From Heterohyrax brucei (taxonomy: Eukaryota; Chordata; Mammalia; Hyracoidea; Procaviidae), in the NCBI GenBank assembly GCA_028571685.1, contig CM053141.1:124001-188000 (forward strand): a stretch of 64,000 nt of DNA. The letters are read 5' to 3'. The notes under the pieces were generated by a model that saw only the letters and a program-made list of their open reading frames with translations, was not told the origin of the DNA and did not search any database. The position numbers and the translations under genes were made by a program. Of this stretch, positions 1 to 11,140 are shown in pieces; position 1 is the stretch's first letter; each line of letters starts with the position of its first letter.

Positions 1-1140
1 TCAGACTTGAAATCATAGCGAACTGGGGCAGCAGTCCTTGGGGGAAGGACACTATGAGGTTAATGTGGGCGGGGAGACGCAGATGTGCGTCCTGTGATGC
101 TGGGCTGCTCCCCCAGAATTCTGAGCATCTCACCAGGCAGCCCCCGAGCCCCACGCACCTCTACTTGCTTCTGGGTCTCGAACACAGTCGGTGAGAGGCG
201 AAGACAGCTTTTGTCTCCCATGATGTAGAGTCCGCGCCGCAGTGGGCAGTGCTCACTGGAGCCAGCCCAGACGTGTAGAGAAACAGGAAAGCAGCAGGGA
301 CACAGGTGCTGCCTCAAACAGTTCTAAATGAAGACGGAGACCCTTCAGATGAACCAGCCGGTGTTCCAGAGCTTGCTTGCTTCACTTCCCTCTCTTGCCA
401 ACTGAAACTGAGGCAGCCTGATTTCTGAGCCGTCTGCCTGACCGCACAGTCCCGCTGGCGGCCCTGACTGGTGACAGATGCTGGACAAGCTGGCACTCAG
501 CAGCAACCGCAGTGGGTCTGGAGGATGTGAGTGGACCGTTCAGCACTGTGGGAGGCCCTGAGTTCCTTTACAGATGTCCCCAGACGATAGTGGTACCTGA
601 TTTTCTAAGCTCCTGTGAGTGGCAGGAAGTGAAGGTGTTTCTGCCGTTGTCCCTGGTCTTCACTAAGGTGCTTGTGGTGGTTGATTTGGAAAAAGCTCAG
701 CTTAATCGTGTCAGCTTCAGAGGTCAGTGAGAAACAGAGCACAACCAGCATTCTAAGGAGGCATCCGATCTAGCTGTAGAGTCTGGGGTTTGTTCTCCTC
801 AACTGCAAGTGGAAATTGATAATGTTTTAACCCTCTTCTAAAACTTAACTTCTCCCGTCCATGATGGCATTACGGTTGCCAAGCCACCCTCTCCCTCCAC
901 AGTCACTTATAAAACTGGGTAAATTGTCTTGGCAATGTGTGTGGACAGCAGGCAGCACAGACAGTCACTGAGACAGGGGGACCCAGGAGTGAGACCGCAG
1001 TCACTGGCTTTTCGCCTGCAGGCACCGTCTGGAACTCATACCTGATGGTGGTCTCCTGAGGAGGCAGAGCATGGAGCTCAGGGTCACAAGGTGGCTAGAA
1101 TTGTGGGCAGGGTCCTAGAACAGGGGAGCTGCTCAGAGAG

Positions 1141-1237
1141 CCACAGGAATCTGCAGGGATCCCCTCGAGCCTTTGGTTGGAAACTCAGTTGTTGATTCTA
1201 AGGACAGAGTCCGTGAGACTAGTCAGAGCAGCTGTGG
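1141..1237 (+). repeat. direct repeat, copy 1
   Basis: About 95 bp sharing AATCTGCAGGGATC, TTGGAAACTC and AGTCAGAGCA with 2097-2197 in the same orientation, with roughly ten differences and a 3-base gap by eye. The flanks differ, so this is a dispersed repeat or a small old duplication. Confidence 0.7.
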
Positions 1238-2096
1238 GGAGGAGCCCACACAGGCTGGAAGCTGTATAGGTTCTGATCCCTCAGTGGGGAGACCATGCAG
1301 ACTTGCCCGGTGTCCAGGGCTTCAGGAGGACCCTTCCCTAAAAGGACCTTAACCCCGATACTGCTCAGAAAGAACCCTCAGAAAGATCGGGCTGGTCTGC
1401 TGGTAACTCAGCCCTGCTCCAGGAGGCTTTTAGCGATGCAGCACTCACAGTGTCCAGCATGTGACAACCTTGAAAACAAGGAGGGTCCTCCGAGGAGAGG
1501 GTGTCACGGCAGATGTAAGGGCTTCTGTCGAGATTCACTTGGCACCCAGCGGCCTGATTCTAAATCGTCTGAAATAGCTGTGTTCCTTTCGGTAGATGCC
1601 ACAGCTGATTCCATTGTGGAGGACTGGAGAGGGACAATGCTGCCCTTTACAGCCTCGCCACACAGTTCCAGGTGGTTGTGAGGATAACTAACACGTGCCC
1701 ACAGTCAGCATTTTGGATTCGTAAGGCTCTCCTTCTGCAGGCACGATGATGAACCCCAGGGCAGCTCTGCCACCACCGACCCAGCTCTGTGAGGCACGTG
1801 GCATCCGCCGCCTAGCAACCACTTTCACCCATTAACTCCAGTGGAATGAAGATGTCTGAATGTTGTGGTTCTTTAAGAGAAGCACAAAGAATCATGGGAA
1901 ACCTTTGTTATGTGGTTTTCTGTAACACCTGGCCATCTTCTTGCCTTAATTATTGAAAATAAGCTTAGGATATGAATACCAGCTGTTGCCAGGCACTGTT
2001 CATGGGACAGACACTAGCCAGAGTTCCATGGGTCCTCTTGTTCGATTTCTGTGCATTGTTTGAAGAGCCCAAACCAGACCCTGACTGGTTTGGGAG

Positions 2097-2197
2097 GCAC
2101 AGCAATCTGCAGGGATCCTCTCGAGTCTTTAGTTGGAAACTCTGCTGTTTATTCTGTAGAGTCCATGAGGCTAGTCAGAGCACCTGTCCCTTCAGCT
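2097..2197 (+). repeat. direct repeat, copy 2
   Basis: Second copy of the element at 1141-1237, about 960 bp away. Family unknown. Confidence 0.7.
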
Positions 2198-2310
2198 CCT
2201 GGCTTCGAGGCTGTGGGCTGGGGACTCTGGTCACATCATGTGCTATACAGTGTCACATGGCCACTTGACTTTTTGTGCCAAGTGTCCTTAGGTGACTATC
2301 TAGGTGAACT

Positions 2311-2487
2311 ACTGCTGTTAGCTGCCAGGTTGTGGATTCCAGCTCACAGTAACCCTGTCTGTCGCAGAGTAGAACTGTTCCATAGGATTTTCAAGGCTGC
2401 GACCTTTGGAAGCAGATCGCCAGGCTTGTCTTCCTGGGCACCTTGGGTGGGTTCAAACTTCCAACCTTTGGGCCACGAGTTCAAGTG
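2311..2487 (-). repeat. AFROSINE-type SINE, diverged
   Basis: Reads as the reverse complement of the SINE body: CAGAGTAGAACTGTTCCATA (usually CAGAGTAGAACTGCCCCATA), then the tRNA-like part with a B-box remnant (GGGTTCAAACTTCCAACCTT). About 177 bp, with an insertion in the middle. A polymerase III-derived, non-coding element. Confidence 0.75.
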
Positions 2488-4518
2488 TTCTTTTGTTGAT
2501 GTTGCTGGTGGTATCTGAAGCTGGGAAAAAAAAAAGAAACCGAGAACTCATGTGGAATCTGCTTGTCGTACGTACAATTCAGAAAAATTCATTTCCACTG
2601 CACCCTGAAAAGTATCTGACAAGATGAGTTGTCTTTCTGTTGGAAAGCACCCATGGGAATGGTTCCCGGTGGCCAGGTGTGCTGTCTAAGGACAGGGTGC
2701 CAGGGTGACGCTGGCAGAGCAGCTCTCCTGAGACCAAAGGGAGTTCACTCTGCTTCTGAAGGTGGCTTGTTGGGGCCGAACTTAACAGGGACATTAACCA
2801 AAAGGACCATAGAAACTCAGAGGGATGAGAAGCCATGCAGCTGACTGAGCCAACGTATTCCGAGAGCACTGCTCTTTCCTGCCAAAGGGTGTCCCAGACA
2901 GATGAAGTAGGAAGGGATGGTATTACCAGTTGTTCTCTCACAGGACATAAAATGCAGGTGCAGAAGTGGGTGGGTGTCACTGCTCCAAAGCCCCATGCCA
3001 GCTACAGGGTGCTGGACTCTTTCTCCCATGCCCTGCATGGGACCAGGCCTAGTGAGGCTGGGAGTTTTCCTAATTGGACCCAATTGGGAAAAAGTTACAT
3101 TTCCTGTGATTAAGCCTACAGGAGCATCAGGAATGGAAAAAAAAAAAAGAAGATGGAATCTTTCTTTGGTCGAGCCATGGTTTGGAATGAGCAAAGCTCT
3201 TTTTCCAGCAAAAATCATTTTCTAGCATGAGGACACCAACTCAAGACCCATCGGGTTAGCACCAGCCTGGCTGTTTATCGGGCATCTTTGACGAATGCGG
3301 AGAGCTGAGGTCACTAAATTCCTGGGAGGCAGTATCTTGCTGTCAGTTTGCACTTCATATTCAGACAGAAATGTTTTCAGTCCTTTGACAATGTAGCTGA
3401 TGGGGGAGCTGGGTACACAGACGTCTCTGGTACGTGGGAAAGGCATTCATGGTGACTCTCCCATTTCACAAACAGAGAGCCAGGTACATAGACTTCGCAG
3501 GAACCTGGTGAAGGGGATCTGTGGTAACTCTCCCGTTTCACAAAAGAGGGAGCTGTTGGATGGATTTCTGGGGAACATGGCGCTGGTAGAGGAGTGGCAC
3601 CTGCCCATAGTCTGTTCGTGTCCACATGAAGCGGGATGTTGCTCAAGATAAAGCACTGGGCCGTCCCAGCCCTTGCTCTTGGGCTGAAACAACCAGTCTT
3701 GGGTCCATGTGCCGCCCCGGGCAGCTCTGTCCAGCCCTCCAGCACTGCCTCCAGTGAATTCCTACTGACTTGGTACACTCATATCCACACCACACTCACA
3801 CTGAAGGGGACGGGTCTGTTGGCTGATCACGGTGGGGCCCCAGGTAACTGAAGATTTCAAGCGCCCTTTTCAGGAATGCCAGCACACTGACCCAGAGAGG
3901 GAGAGGAGGGTAGCCACCAGCTTGCTCTCCAGCTGGGATCATCCACTGCAGTCGCAGCGCCCACGTCTTTGCCATGCCTGAAAAAACCATAAGTGACTTC
4001 ACACCTGTGCGTCTGGCACATACGTTAGTTGAAACCCTGAGTGCTGGGCTGGAGGGCAATGCTGGTGTCTTTACCTGAGAAGTAGCCATGTCGGGGCTGG
4101 GACCATGTGGGAGGGGAGGCCCCCACCCCCTTCCTTGAGGACAAGCCCTTAGCTGCCTGAGAGTGGGGTTGAGTCTGCTGGCTCTCTCCAGGGCCACGGG
4201 GTTGACACTGCAGGCCCTGGGGCTGTGCAGGCCCCATACCCCGTGCAGCCCTGCTGCTGTAGACGAGAGCAGACACAGACAGCCTTGCAGAGGTAATTGG
4301 GGTCCTGATAAAAGTTCACTGTGGGTCCTGGAATCAGAACTTCATGTAATTCCTCTGTGTTACAAACTAATGTTCTCTTGGTTCTTCTCGCCATTGAGGC
4401 ACCATCTGCCAGCCCCAGCCCAGCATGGCAGGAGGATGCCCTCTCCACACTCTGGACCAAAGGCCTCTGCACTGAGACCCTGAAAGGGCTTGACTCCTGA
4501 GGACTGTGTGGACCCTGT
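2488..4518. other. unclassified non-coding DNA
   Basis: No gene or known repeat family is recognised, apart from a two-unit tandem near 3.4-3.56 kb and two A-rich runs (near 2525 and 3138). Confidence 0.45.
3405..3556 (+). repeat. two-unit tandem repeat, ~75 bp
   Basis: Two adjacent units share GTACA-AGAC, GGTGACTCTCCCATTTCACA (GGTAACTCTCCCGTTTCACA in the second) and a following GAG-rich end. A third unit begins and decays. Confidence 0.6.
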
Positions 4519-4866
4519 AAAGCACTTCCATGATGGGGGAGATCATGGGAGACAAACCACTTATGTTTATCTCACTGGAGATAAACTGACTCCATCTGAG
4601 GAGGGAGATCACAGGAGGTAAAGCACTTCTATGGTTGGGGGAGATACGGGAGATAAACCACCTCCATGAAGAAGAGATCATGGGAGAGAAATGGACTCCA
4701 TCTTGGGAGGGTGATCATGGGAGGTAAACCACATCCATGGGGCGGATGAGATCACGGGGAAGAAAGCAGGGGAGATCATGAGTGAGAAAGCCTTTCCAGG
4801 GTCAGGGGAGATCACGGGGGAGAAAATACTTCCAGGGTCGGGGGAGATCATGGGAGATAAACCTCC
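4519..4866 (+). repeat. degenerate minisatellite
   Basis: At least seven imperfect units of roughly 45-50 bp are built on GGGGGAGATCATGGGAGATA, AACCACTTCCATG and close variants. Unit length varies and some units are rearranged. No conserved open frame. Confidence 0.8.
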
Positions 4867-5585
4867 TGTGCGCTCCCCCTGGGCTAGGGGGCAAGCTGTC
4901 TCTTCCCAAGGAGCTGGTATGTGACTGGCATCGTTGGTTTCCACCTGCAGGAGGGGAGAGACTGTGTCAATACAGGGTGTCAAAGTGTGAGTTTGGCTGT
5001 AAACTGGGAAATGCTGCCCTTGAAGCAGATAGCCCAGTAAGTGAGGTAAGCACAGGCTGACTTGTGCTTGCTTACTGTGTAAGTACTTGTACACTGTATA
5101 AGTAACTGTACAGATTAGTAAGCAAGCATAAGTAGACCCATGCACACCTTACTCAGTAATCTGCTGCTGTTAGGGACTGTAAATTTGAAGAGGCTTTGAT
5201 TCTGTAGGAAGATACAGAGTTGAGATACAGATGTCAGCTATACCTAGAAGCAGACTCTTTGATGAGGTGGAAAATACTGTGGAATTGTTCACTACAGGTG
5301 GTCTGATAAGCAAGATTAGCGGCAGGCTTACCTTGCCTCTTGGATATTCTACCTGTAGCCACACACCATGGTATATTCTCCAAATCCAGTGTCTGCATTG
5401 TGCAGGCGTCTGGCTGTGTGCAGGAGGGTGCCACTGATGGTTTCCTCACCTCCAGAAGCCTGTCCTCTGTCTCAGAACCTCTGTGCCTGGAGAAGATTCA
5501 GTTCATATTGGGGAATACGTGGACAAGTTGTATGTATGTGTTTCATCACATGTATCACAGCACAGAACGCTTAGCCACCACCCAT
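4867..5585. other. unclassified DNA with a short inverted repeat
   Basis: Contains an inverted repeat of two 16-bp arms: CTTGTGCTTGCTTACT at 5061-5076 and AGTAAGCAAGCATAAG at 5117-5132, one mismatch, 40-nt spacer. It could be a decayed MITE end pair or a chance hairpin. The rest is unrecognised. Confidence 0.4.
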
Positions 5586-6630
5586 CTCTCAGTTTGTCCT
5601 GCTGTGGGGGCTTGCGTGCTGCTGTAGTACTGGAAGTTTAGCCACCCATATTTATAATGCCAGCAGGGTCACCTGTAGTGGACAGATGTCAGCTGAACTT
5701 CCAGACTGAGAAAGACTGGGAAGAAGGACCCAGCAGTCTCCTTCTAGAAAAACTGGCAGGTGAAAACCTTGCGAATAGCAACAGAATGTTATCATTGCAG
5801 TTGTCAGATGGATCCTGGCTAAAAACAGAGAATATCAGGGAGATATTTACCTCTGTTTTATTGACTATGCTAAGGCATTGGACTGTACAGATCATAACAA
5901 ATTATGGATAATACTGCAGAGAATGGGAATTCTAGAACACTCACTGTGCTTGTGAGGAAACTGTAGACCAAGAGGCAGTTGTTGTACAGAACAAGGGGAT
6001 ATTTCATGGTTTAAAGTCAGGAAAGGTATACATCAGGGTTGCATCCTTTCGTCATACATACTCAGTCCGTATGCTGAGCATATAACCTGAAAAGGTGGAT
6101 TACATGAAGAACAGGACCATCAGGAGTGGAGGAAGACTCGTTGACAACCTGTAATAGGCAGATGATGCCAGTTTGCTTGCTGAAAGGGAGGAGTACTTGA
6201 ACCACTTACTGAAGAAGATCAAAGACCAAATCCTTCAGTATGGATTATTCCTTAGCATAAAGGAAACAAAAATCCTCATAACTGGACCAACAAGCACTTT
6301 GATAAACAAAGACTGAAGTTTTCAAAGATTCCCTTCTACTAGGACCTACAGTCAACACCCATGGAAGCAGCAGTCAAGGGATCAAATGACGTATTGCACT
6401 GGGCAAATCCACTGCAGATAGAAAGTCTCTTTAAAGCGTTAAGGAGCAAAGATGTCACTTTAATGACTAAGGTGCCCCTGACCCAAGCCGTGGTGTTTTC
6501 ATTGCCTCATATGCTTGCGAACTTTGAACAGTAAATGAGGAAGACCAAAGAATTGATGCCTTTGAATTGTGGTGTTGGTGAAGAATACTGAAAGTACCAC
6601 AGACTGCCAGAAGGACAAACCAAACTGTCT
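5586..6630 (+). mobile_element. RTE1-type LINE, 5' part of a copy split by L1
   Basis: Begins with the 5' UTR (GGGGGCTTGCGTGCTGCTGT, then the GACTGAGAAAGACTGGGAAG region) and jumps near 5796-5805 straight into the reverse transcriptase coding region (TCAGATGGATCCTGGCT), so the endonuclease part is deleted. It then follows RT and C-terminal sequence (IDAFELWCW at about 6553) with several stops and frameshifts. The copy continues at 10861 beyond the inserted L1. Confidence 0.88.
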
Positions 6631-6930
6631 TTTTTTTTATTATTATTAAATAAAAAGTGGAAGTGTACATACTCTGTGCTTACAATATTGGGTTAAGATG
6701 GGAGGAGTACACAAGTTGTGTTGAAGCCCCATTAATACTGATCTTACTAGTGTGTATTGTCATCAATTTCACCCAACCAAATTTCTAACAACTATCTAAT
6801 CTAAACCCTTGCCCCTTGCCCTTTGCCCCAACCCCCCCACCCTTGTAGCCGTCAAAGACTCTCTTCTGTTGTGTGTGAGTCTGCTGTTAAGTTTTTATTT
6901 TAGGGGTCTCATACAATAACTGTCCTTCTG

Positions 6931-7933
6931 TCACTGACTAGTTTCACTCAACATAATGTCCTCCAGTTGAGACCAAACTGTCAGATGTTTCCTGCTATCA
7001 TCGTTGCTCTTTATCATTGCATAGTACTCCATTGAGTACATATACCAAAGTTTATCCATCCATTCTTCTGTTGTTGGGCATCTGGGTTGATTCCATCTTT
7101 TTGCTGTCATGGACTGTGCTGCAATGAACATTTGTGTGCATGTATCAGTTGGTGTGAATGGCCTTGATTCTGTAGGATATATTCCAAGCAGAGGAATTAC
7201 TGGGTCAAATGGTATATCTATATCCATTATTTTAAGATAATGCCAGATTGCTTTCCAAAGAGGTTACACCATTCTGCAATCCTACCAACGGTATAGGAGA
7301 GTTCCAATCTCTCCACAGCCTCTCCAACATTTAGTGTTTTGTGTTTTTTGGATCATGGCCAATCATGTTGGGGTGAGATGGTATCTCATTGTTGTTTTGA
7401 TTTTAATTTCATTAATAATTAATGATCATGAGCATGTCTGCATGTGTTTTTTGGCTGCCTGGATCTCCTCTTTAGAGAAGTGTCTGTCCATCTCCTTTGC
7501 CCATCGCTTAATTGATGATTTGGCTTTTTCTTATTGATATTTTGTAGTACTTTATAGATTACAGAGATCAGGCATCAGTCTGACATAGAGTTGCCGAATA
7601 TTTTTTCCCGTTCTATAGGTGGTCTTTTAATTCTTTTGATGAAGTCTTTGGATGAGCAGAAGTGTTTGATTCTTATTAATTCCCATTTATCTATTTTCTC
7701 TTCTGATGAATGTGTTATGTTTGTCAGATTTTGAAGTTTGTCTATATTGTATATTAAAACTTCCATTGTTGACCCTATTTTATCTCGGATGAGCTTTATC
7801 ATTTTAGCTTTTATATTTAGGTCTTTTATCCAGTTTGAGTTGATTTTTGTATAAGGTGTGAGATGTGGGTCTTGTTTCAATTTTTTTGCAGATGGATATC
7901 CAATTATGCCAGCACCATTTGTTAAAGAGACTG
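6931..7933 (-). pseudogene. L1 ORF2p C-terminal remnant
   Basis: Minus-strand translation gives FNKWCWHNWISICKK, YTKINSNWIKDLNIKAK, EKIDKWELIRIKHFC and [14 protein letters not shown], then [16 protein letters not shown], in L1 ORF2 C-terminal order. It is interrupted by frameshifts and belongs to the same L1 insertion as the inverted 5' block to its right. Confidence 0.88.
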
Positions 7934-8101
7934 GCTGACAGCCCCCAGTTTCTCCATAAAGAGAGCAGCCTCTTTGCTACCCAATAAGCAGAGTCTTCCA
8001 CCCTTGAGAGTCTACCTGGGGCAAATCACTAGAGTAATAGAGACAACTGGTGACCAGCAATTCTCTTAGATCCATTATCAGAGAAATCAAATAGTATCTA
8101 G

Positions 8102-9033
8102 ATGGCACGCAGGCAGCAGACCATAATTAATCATTTAAAGAAACAGCCTTCAAATGCTCCAGAAAATTCTCTAAATAAAAATTCAAAAAATTTCCCAGAT
8201 GAAGAAGCCTTTCTGAATCTAACAGAAGTTGAATACAAAAGAGTTATATATAAAACCCTCCTAGAGACTAAACAAAATGCAGTAGAATAAAATGAAAAAT
8301 TTGGTAAGCTATTTGAAATGCTAGAACATCAATGATCTGAAATACATCAGATTAATAACAAAATTGCAGAATTGGATAATTCTATCCAAAGCCAAAAGAG
8401 TAGGACTGAATAGATGGAAGTTAGAGTCAATGACCTAGAAGACAAAGTAACCAGCATTTATGAGGGGAAATCAGAGAAAAGAAATAAGAAAAATGAAGAA
8501 GCATTAAGAAACATGTGGGACTCCATGAAGAGGAATAATTTATGTTTAATTGGAGTTCCTGAACAAGGGAGGATTAATGAGAACGTAGAGAGAATTGCTG
8601 TAGAGATGCTTACAGATAACTTTCCTCAGATTATGAGCAAAGAGAACATAGGTATCCAAGATGTCTATCGAACACTGTACAAGTTAGATCCAAAAAGAAG
8701 GACGCCAAGGCATATTATAATTAAGCTTAATAAGCTAAAACACAAACAGATGCTTCTGAAGACAGCAAGTATCAAATCAAAACTAACATTCCGAAGGAAA
8801 CCTGTAGACTTTCATCTGACTTTTCTGCAAAAACAATGCTGGGTAGAAAACAGTGGCCAGACACATTCAAAGCCCTAAATGAGAAAAACTTCCATCCTAG
8901 AATTATTTATCCTGCAAAATTGTCTATCAGATATAATGATGAAATTAATACTTTTGAAAATAAAGAGAAATTTAAAGACTTCATAAAATCTAAACCAAAA
9001 TTGCATGAAATACTGAAAGAAGCTCTTCGCTAA
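8102..9033 (+). pseudogene. L1 ORF1p remnant
   Basis: ORF1p is the L1 RNA-binding chaperone. The frame starts MARRQQTIINHLKK, passes a coiled-coil-like segment with stops at 8288 and nearby, then an RRM-like part (NNLCLIGVPEQG, PRHIIIKLNK). A frameshift near 8870 leads to the C-terminal domain (PRIIYPAKLSIRYNDEI) ending at 9033. Length of about 310 residues is normal for the family, but it is not translatable as one protein. Confidence 0.88.
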
Positions 9034-9341
9034 ATGTTTGTTTTAGGTGATAATTCAAGGCACTTCATCCAAATTTCTAATCAGTTAAGGAAGGCACAAA
9101 ACATCACCAAACCAAGCCAAAAGCTGCAGTATTATAATAAGGGAATCCATGATCGTATCATGACAACTATAATACCATCACATTAAAAGAGGGATACACT
9201 ACAATAGTTGCTGTTGTTTTTGATGCAGAGAAAGTTTCAAACTTATAAAATAGTTAAAATAGATTTCAATAAATACATGTTAAGAGGGATAATACATGTA
9301 GCCATAAAACAGATTAATAATACATTATTTGAAATTAAGAA

Positions 9342-10848
9342 ATGAGTACAGGAGTCTCAATGAATGTAAAATCAACACTCACGCAATCCATAAAGAAGAA
9401 TGATCCAGAACAGATTAATAAGAACAACAGAGAAAACATCAACACAAAAAATAAACATATCACAATGACACCACTAAACATATACCTATCAATAATCACA
9501 TTGAATGTAAATGGACTGAATGCTCCAGTAAAGAGACAGCAAGTGATATCGTGGATCAAAAGACATGACCCGTCTATATGTTGCTTACAAGAAACACGCC
9601 TTAGACTTAAAGATAAGAACAGGTTGAGAATTAAAGGTTGGAATAATATATATCAAGCTAACAATACACAAAAAAGAGCAGGTGTGGCAATATTAATCTC
9701 AGATAAAATAGATTTTAATGTAAAATCCAGTATTGTGGACAAGGCTGGTCACTATTTATTGCTGAAAGGCTCAGTACTCAAGCAAGACTTGACAAATATT
9801 TACACACCCAATACCAAAGCGCCCAAATACATTGAACAAATACTGATGATATTAAAAAATGAGATTGATCATTCCACAATAACAGTTGGGGACTTTAACA
9901 CTCCCCTTTCATTTAAGGATAGATCGTCCAGAAAAAAGCTTAGTAAAGATACAGAAGATCTTATTACAGTAAATCAGCCAACTTGACCTTATCAACATAC
10001 ACATCTTTTCATCCATCAGTAGATAAATACACCTTCTCCAAAGCACATAAAACATTCTATAGAATAGACCATACGTTAGGTCATGAAACAATTCCTTATA
10101 AAATCCAAATCACTGATTTATTGCAAAGTCCCTTCTCGGACCACAGAGCTATAAAAGTTGAAATCAATAACAGAATTTATGGCATACAGCAAAAGCAATG
10201 CTCAGAGGTTGGTTCATCTCTATAAATGAACACTTACGGAAAGAAGACAGAGCACAAATTAAAGAATTAACCTCACTGCTTGAACAAGTAGAAAGAGAGC
10301 AACAAAGGAACCCCTCAGGCACCAGAAGAAAACAGATTATAAGGATTAGAGCAGAACGAAATGAGAAAATAGAAAAACAGTTGAAAAAATTAACAAAACC
10401 AAAAGCTGATTCTTCAAAAAGATCAACAAAATTGATAAACCACTGGCTAAACTTACAGAAGAAAAACACCAGAAGATACAAATAACCTGATTAAGAAATG
10501 AGTTGGGAAATGTTACAACAGACCCAACTGAAATAAAAGATACCGTAACAGAATACTATGAAAAGCTATACTCTTAACAGGTTTGAAAACCTAGGGGAAA
10601 TGGACAAATTTCTAGATTCATATGACTCACCAAGACTAGCACAAGGAGAAATAGATCAACTTAATAAATCTATCACAAAGGAAGAGATTGAAAAAGTTAT
10701 CAAAAATCTAACAACCAAAAAAAGTCCCGGCCCAGACGGCTTCACCAGAGAATTCTACTAAACTTTTAGAGAAGAATCAACTCCTATACTATTCAGGCTA
10801 TTCATACCATAGAAAGAGATGAAATACTTCCAAATTCATTCTGTGAAG
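9342..10848 (+). pseudogene. L1 ORF2p N-terminal remnant (endonuclease, start of RT)
   Basis: Endonuclease motifs are visible: LNVNGLNAPVKRQQ, LQETRL, AGVAILISDK, VGDFNTPLS and the late SDHRAIKVEIN. Then comes the linker and the RT lead-in SPGPDGF at about 10725, ending after LPNSFC near 10845 at the inversion breakpoint. Several frameshifts and stops (for example near 9985 and 10225) make it non-functional. Confidence 0.88.
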
Positions 10849-10860
10849 CCAAACTGTCTT

Positions 10861-11140
10861 GGAAGAAACACAGCCAGAGTGCTCCCTAGATGTAAGGATG
10901 GTGAGACTATGTCTCACATAGTTTGGACGTGTTAAAAAGAAGAATCAACACCTGAAGAAGAACATTATGCTTGGTAAAACAGAGGGTCAGGGAAAAAGAG
11001 AAGGGTGCTACAGGAGATGAACTGACACAGTGGCTACAAGAGTGAGATCGAGCCTATCAGTGATTGTAAGGCTGGCACAGTGCCAGGCAGTCACTGTGAG
11101 TCAGAACTGACTCGATGGCACCCAACAGTAGAATGCTTAG
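10861..11140 (+). mobile_element. RTE1-type LINE, 3' part of the split copy
   Basis: Continues the RTE copy interrupted at 6630: GGAAGAAACACAGCCAGAGT, then CATTATGCTTGGTAAAACAG, and the tail AGTCAGAACTGACTCGATGG followed by CACCCAACAGTA. The tail ends near 11135, the usual RTE 3' terminus. Confidence 0.88.

Larger units (their letters stand above)
1..2310. other. unclassified non-coding DNA
   Basis: No gene or known repeat is recognised. The open frames here are short and show no domain. The one structure is a diverged direct repeat (1141-1237 and 2097-2197), entered separately. Confidence 0.5.
6631..10848 (-). mobile_element. L1 LINE with 5' inversion (twin priming), inserted in RTE
   Basis: The poly-T at 6631 marks the 3' end of a minus-strand L1. 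6931-7933 carries the ORF2 C-terminal region in minus orientation (YYAMIKSNDDSRKH, WELIRIKHFCSSK). At about 7934 orientation flips: 7935-10848 runs on the plus strand from 5' UTR through ORF1 into the start of the RT domain. The insert is flanked by CCAAACTGTCTT at 6620-6631 (partly merged with the poly-T) and 10849-10860. The arrangement is the standard signature of twin priming. Coding frames are broken, so the copy is inactive. Confidence 0.92.

Noticed and set aside
9342-9986. Possible host gene with an AP-endonuclease domain
   Set aside because: It is the L1 ORF2 endonuclease within a broken, twin-primed L1 insertion.
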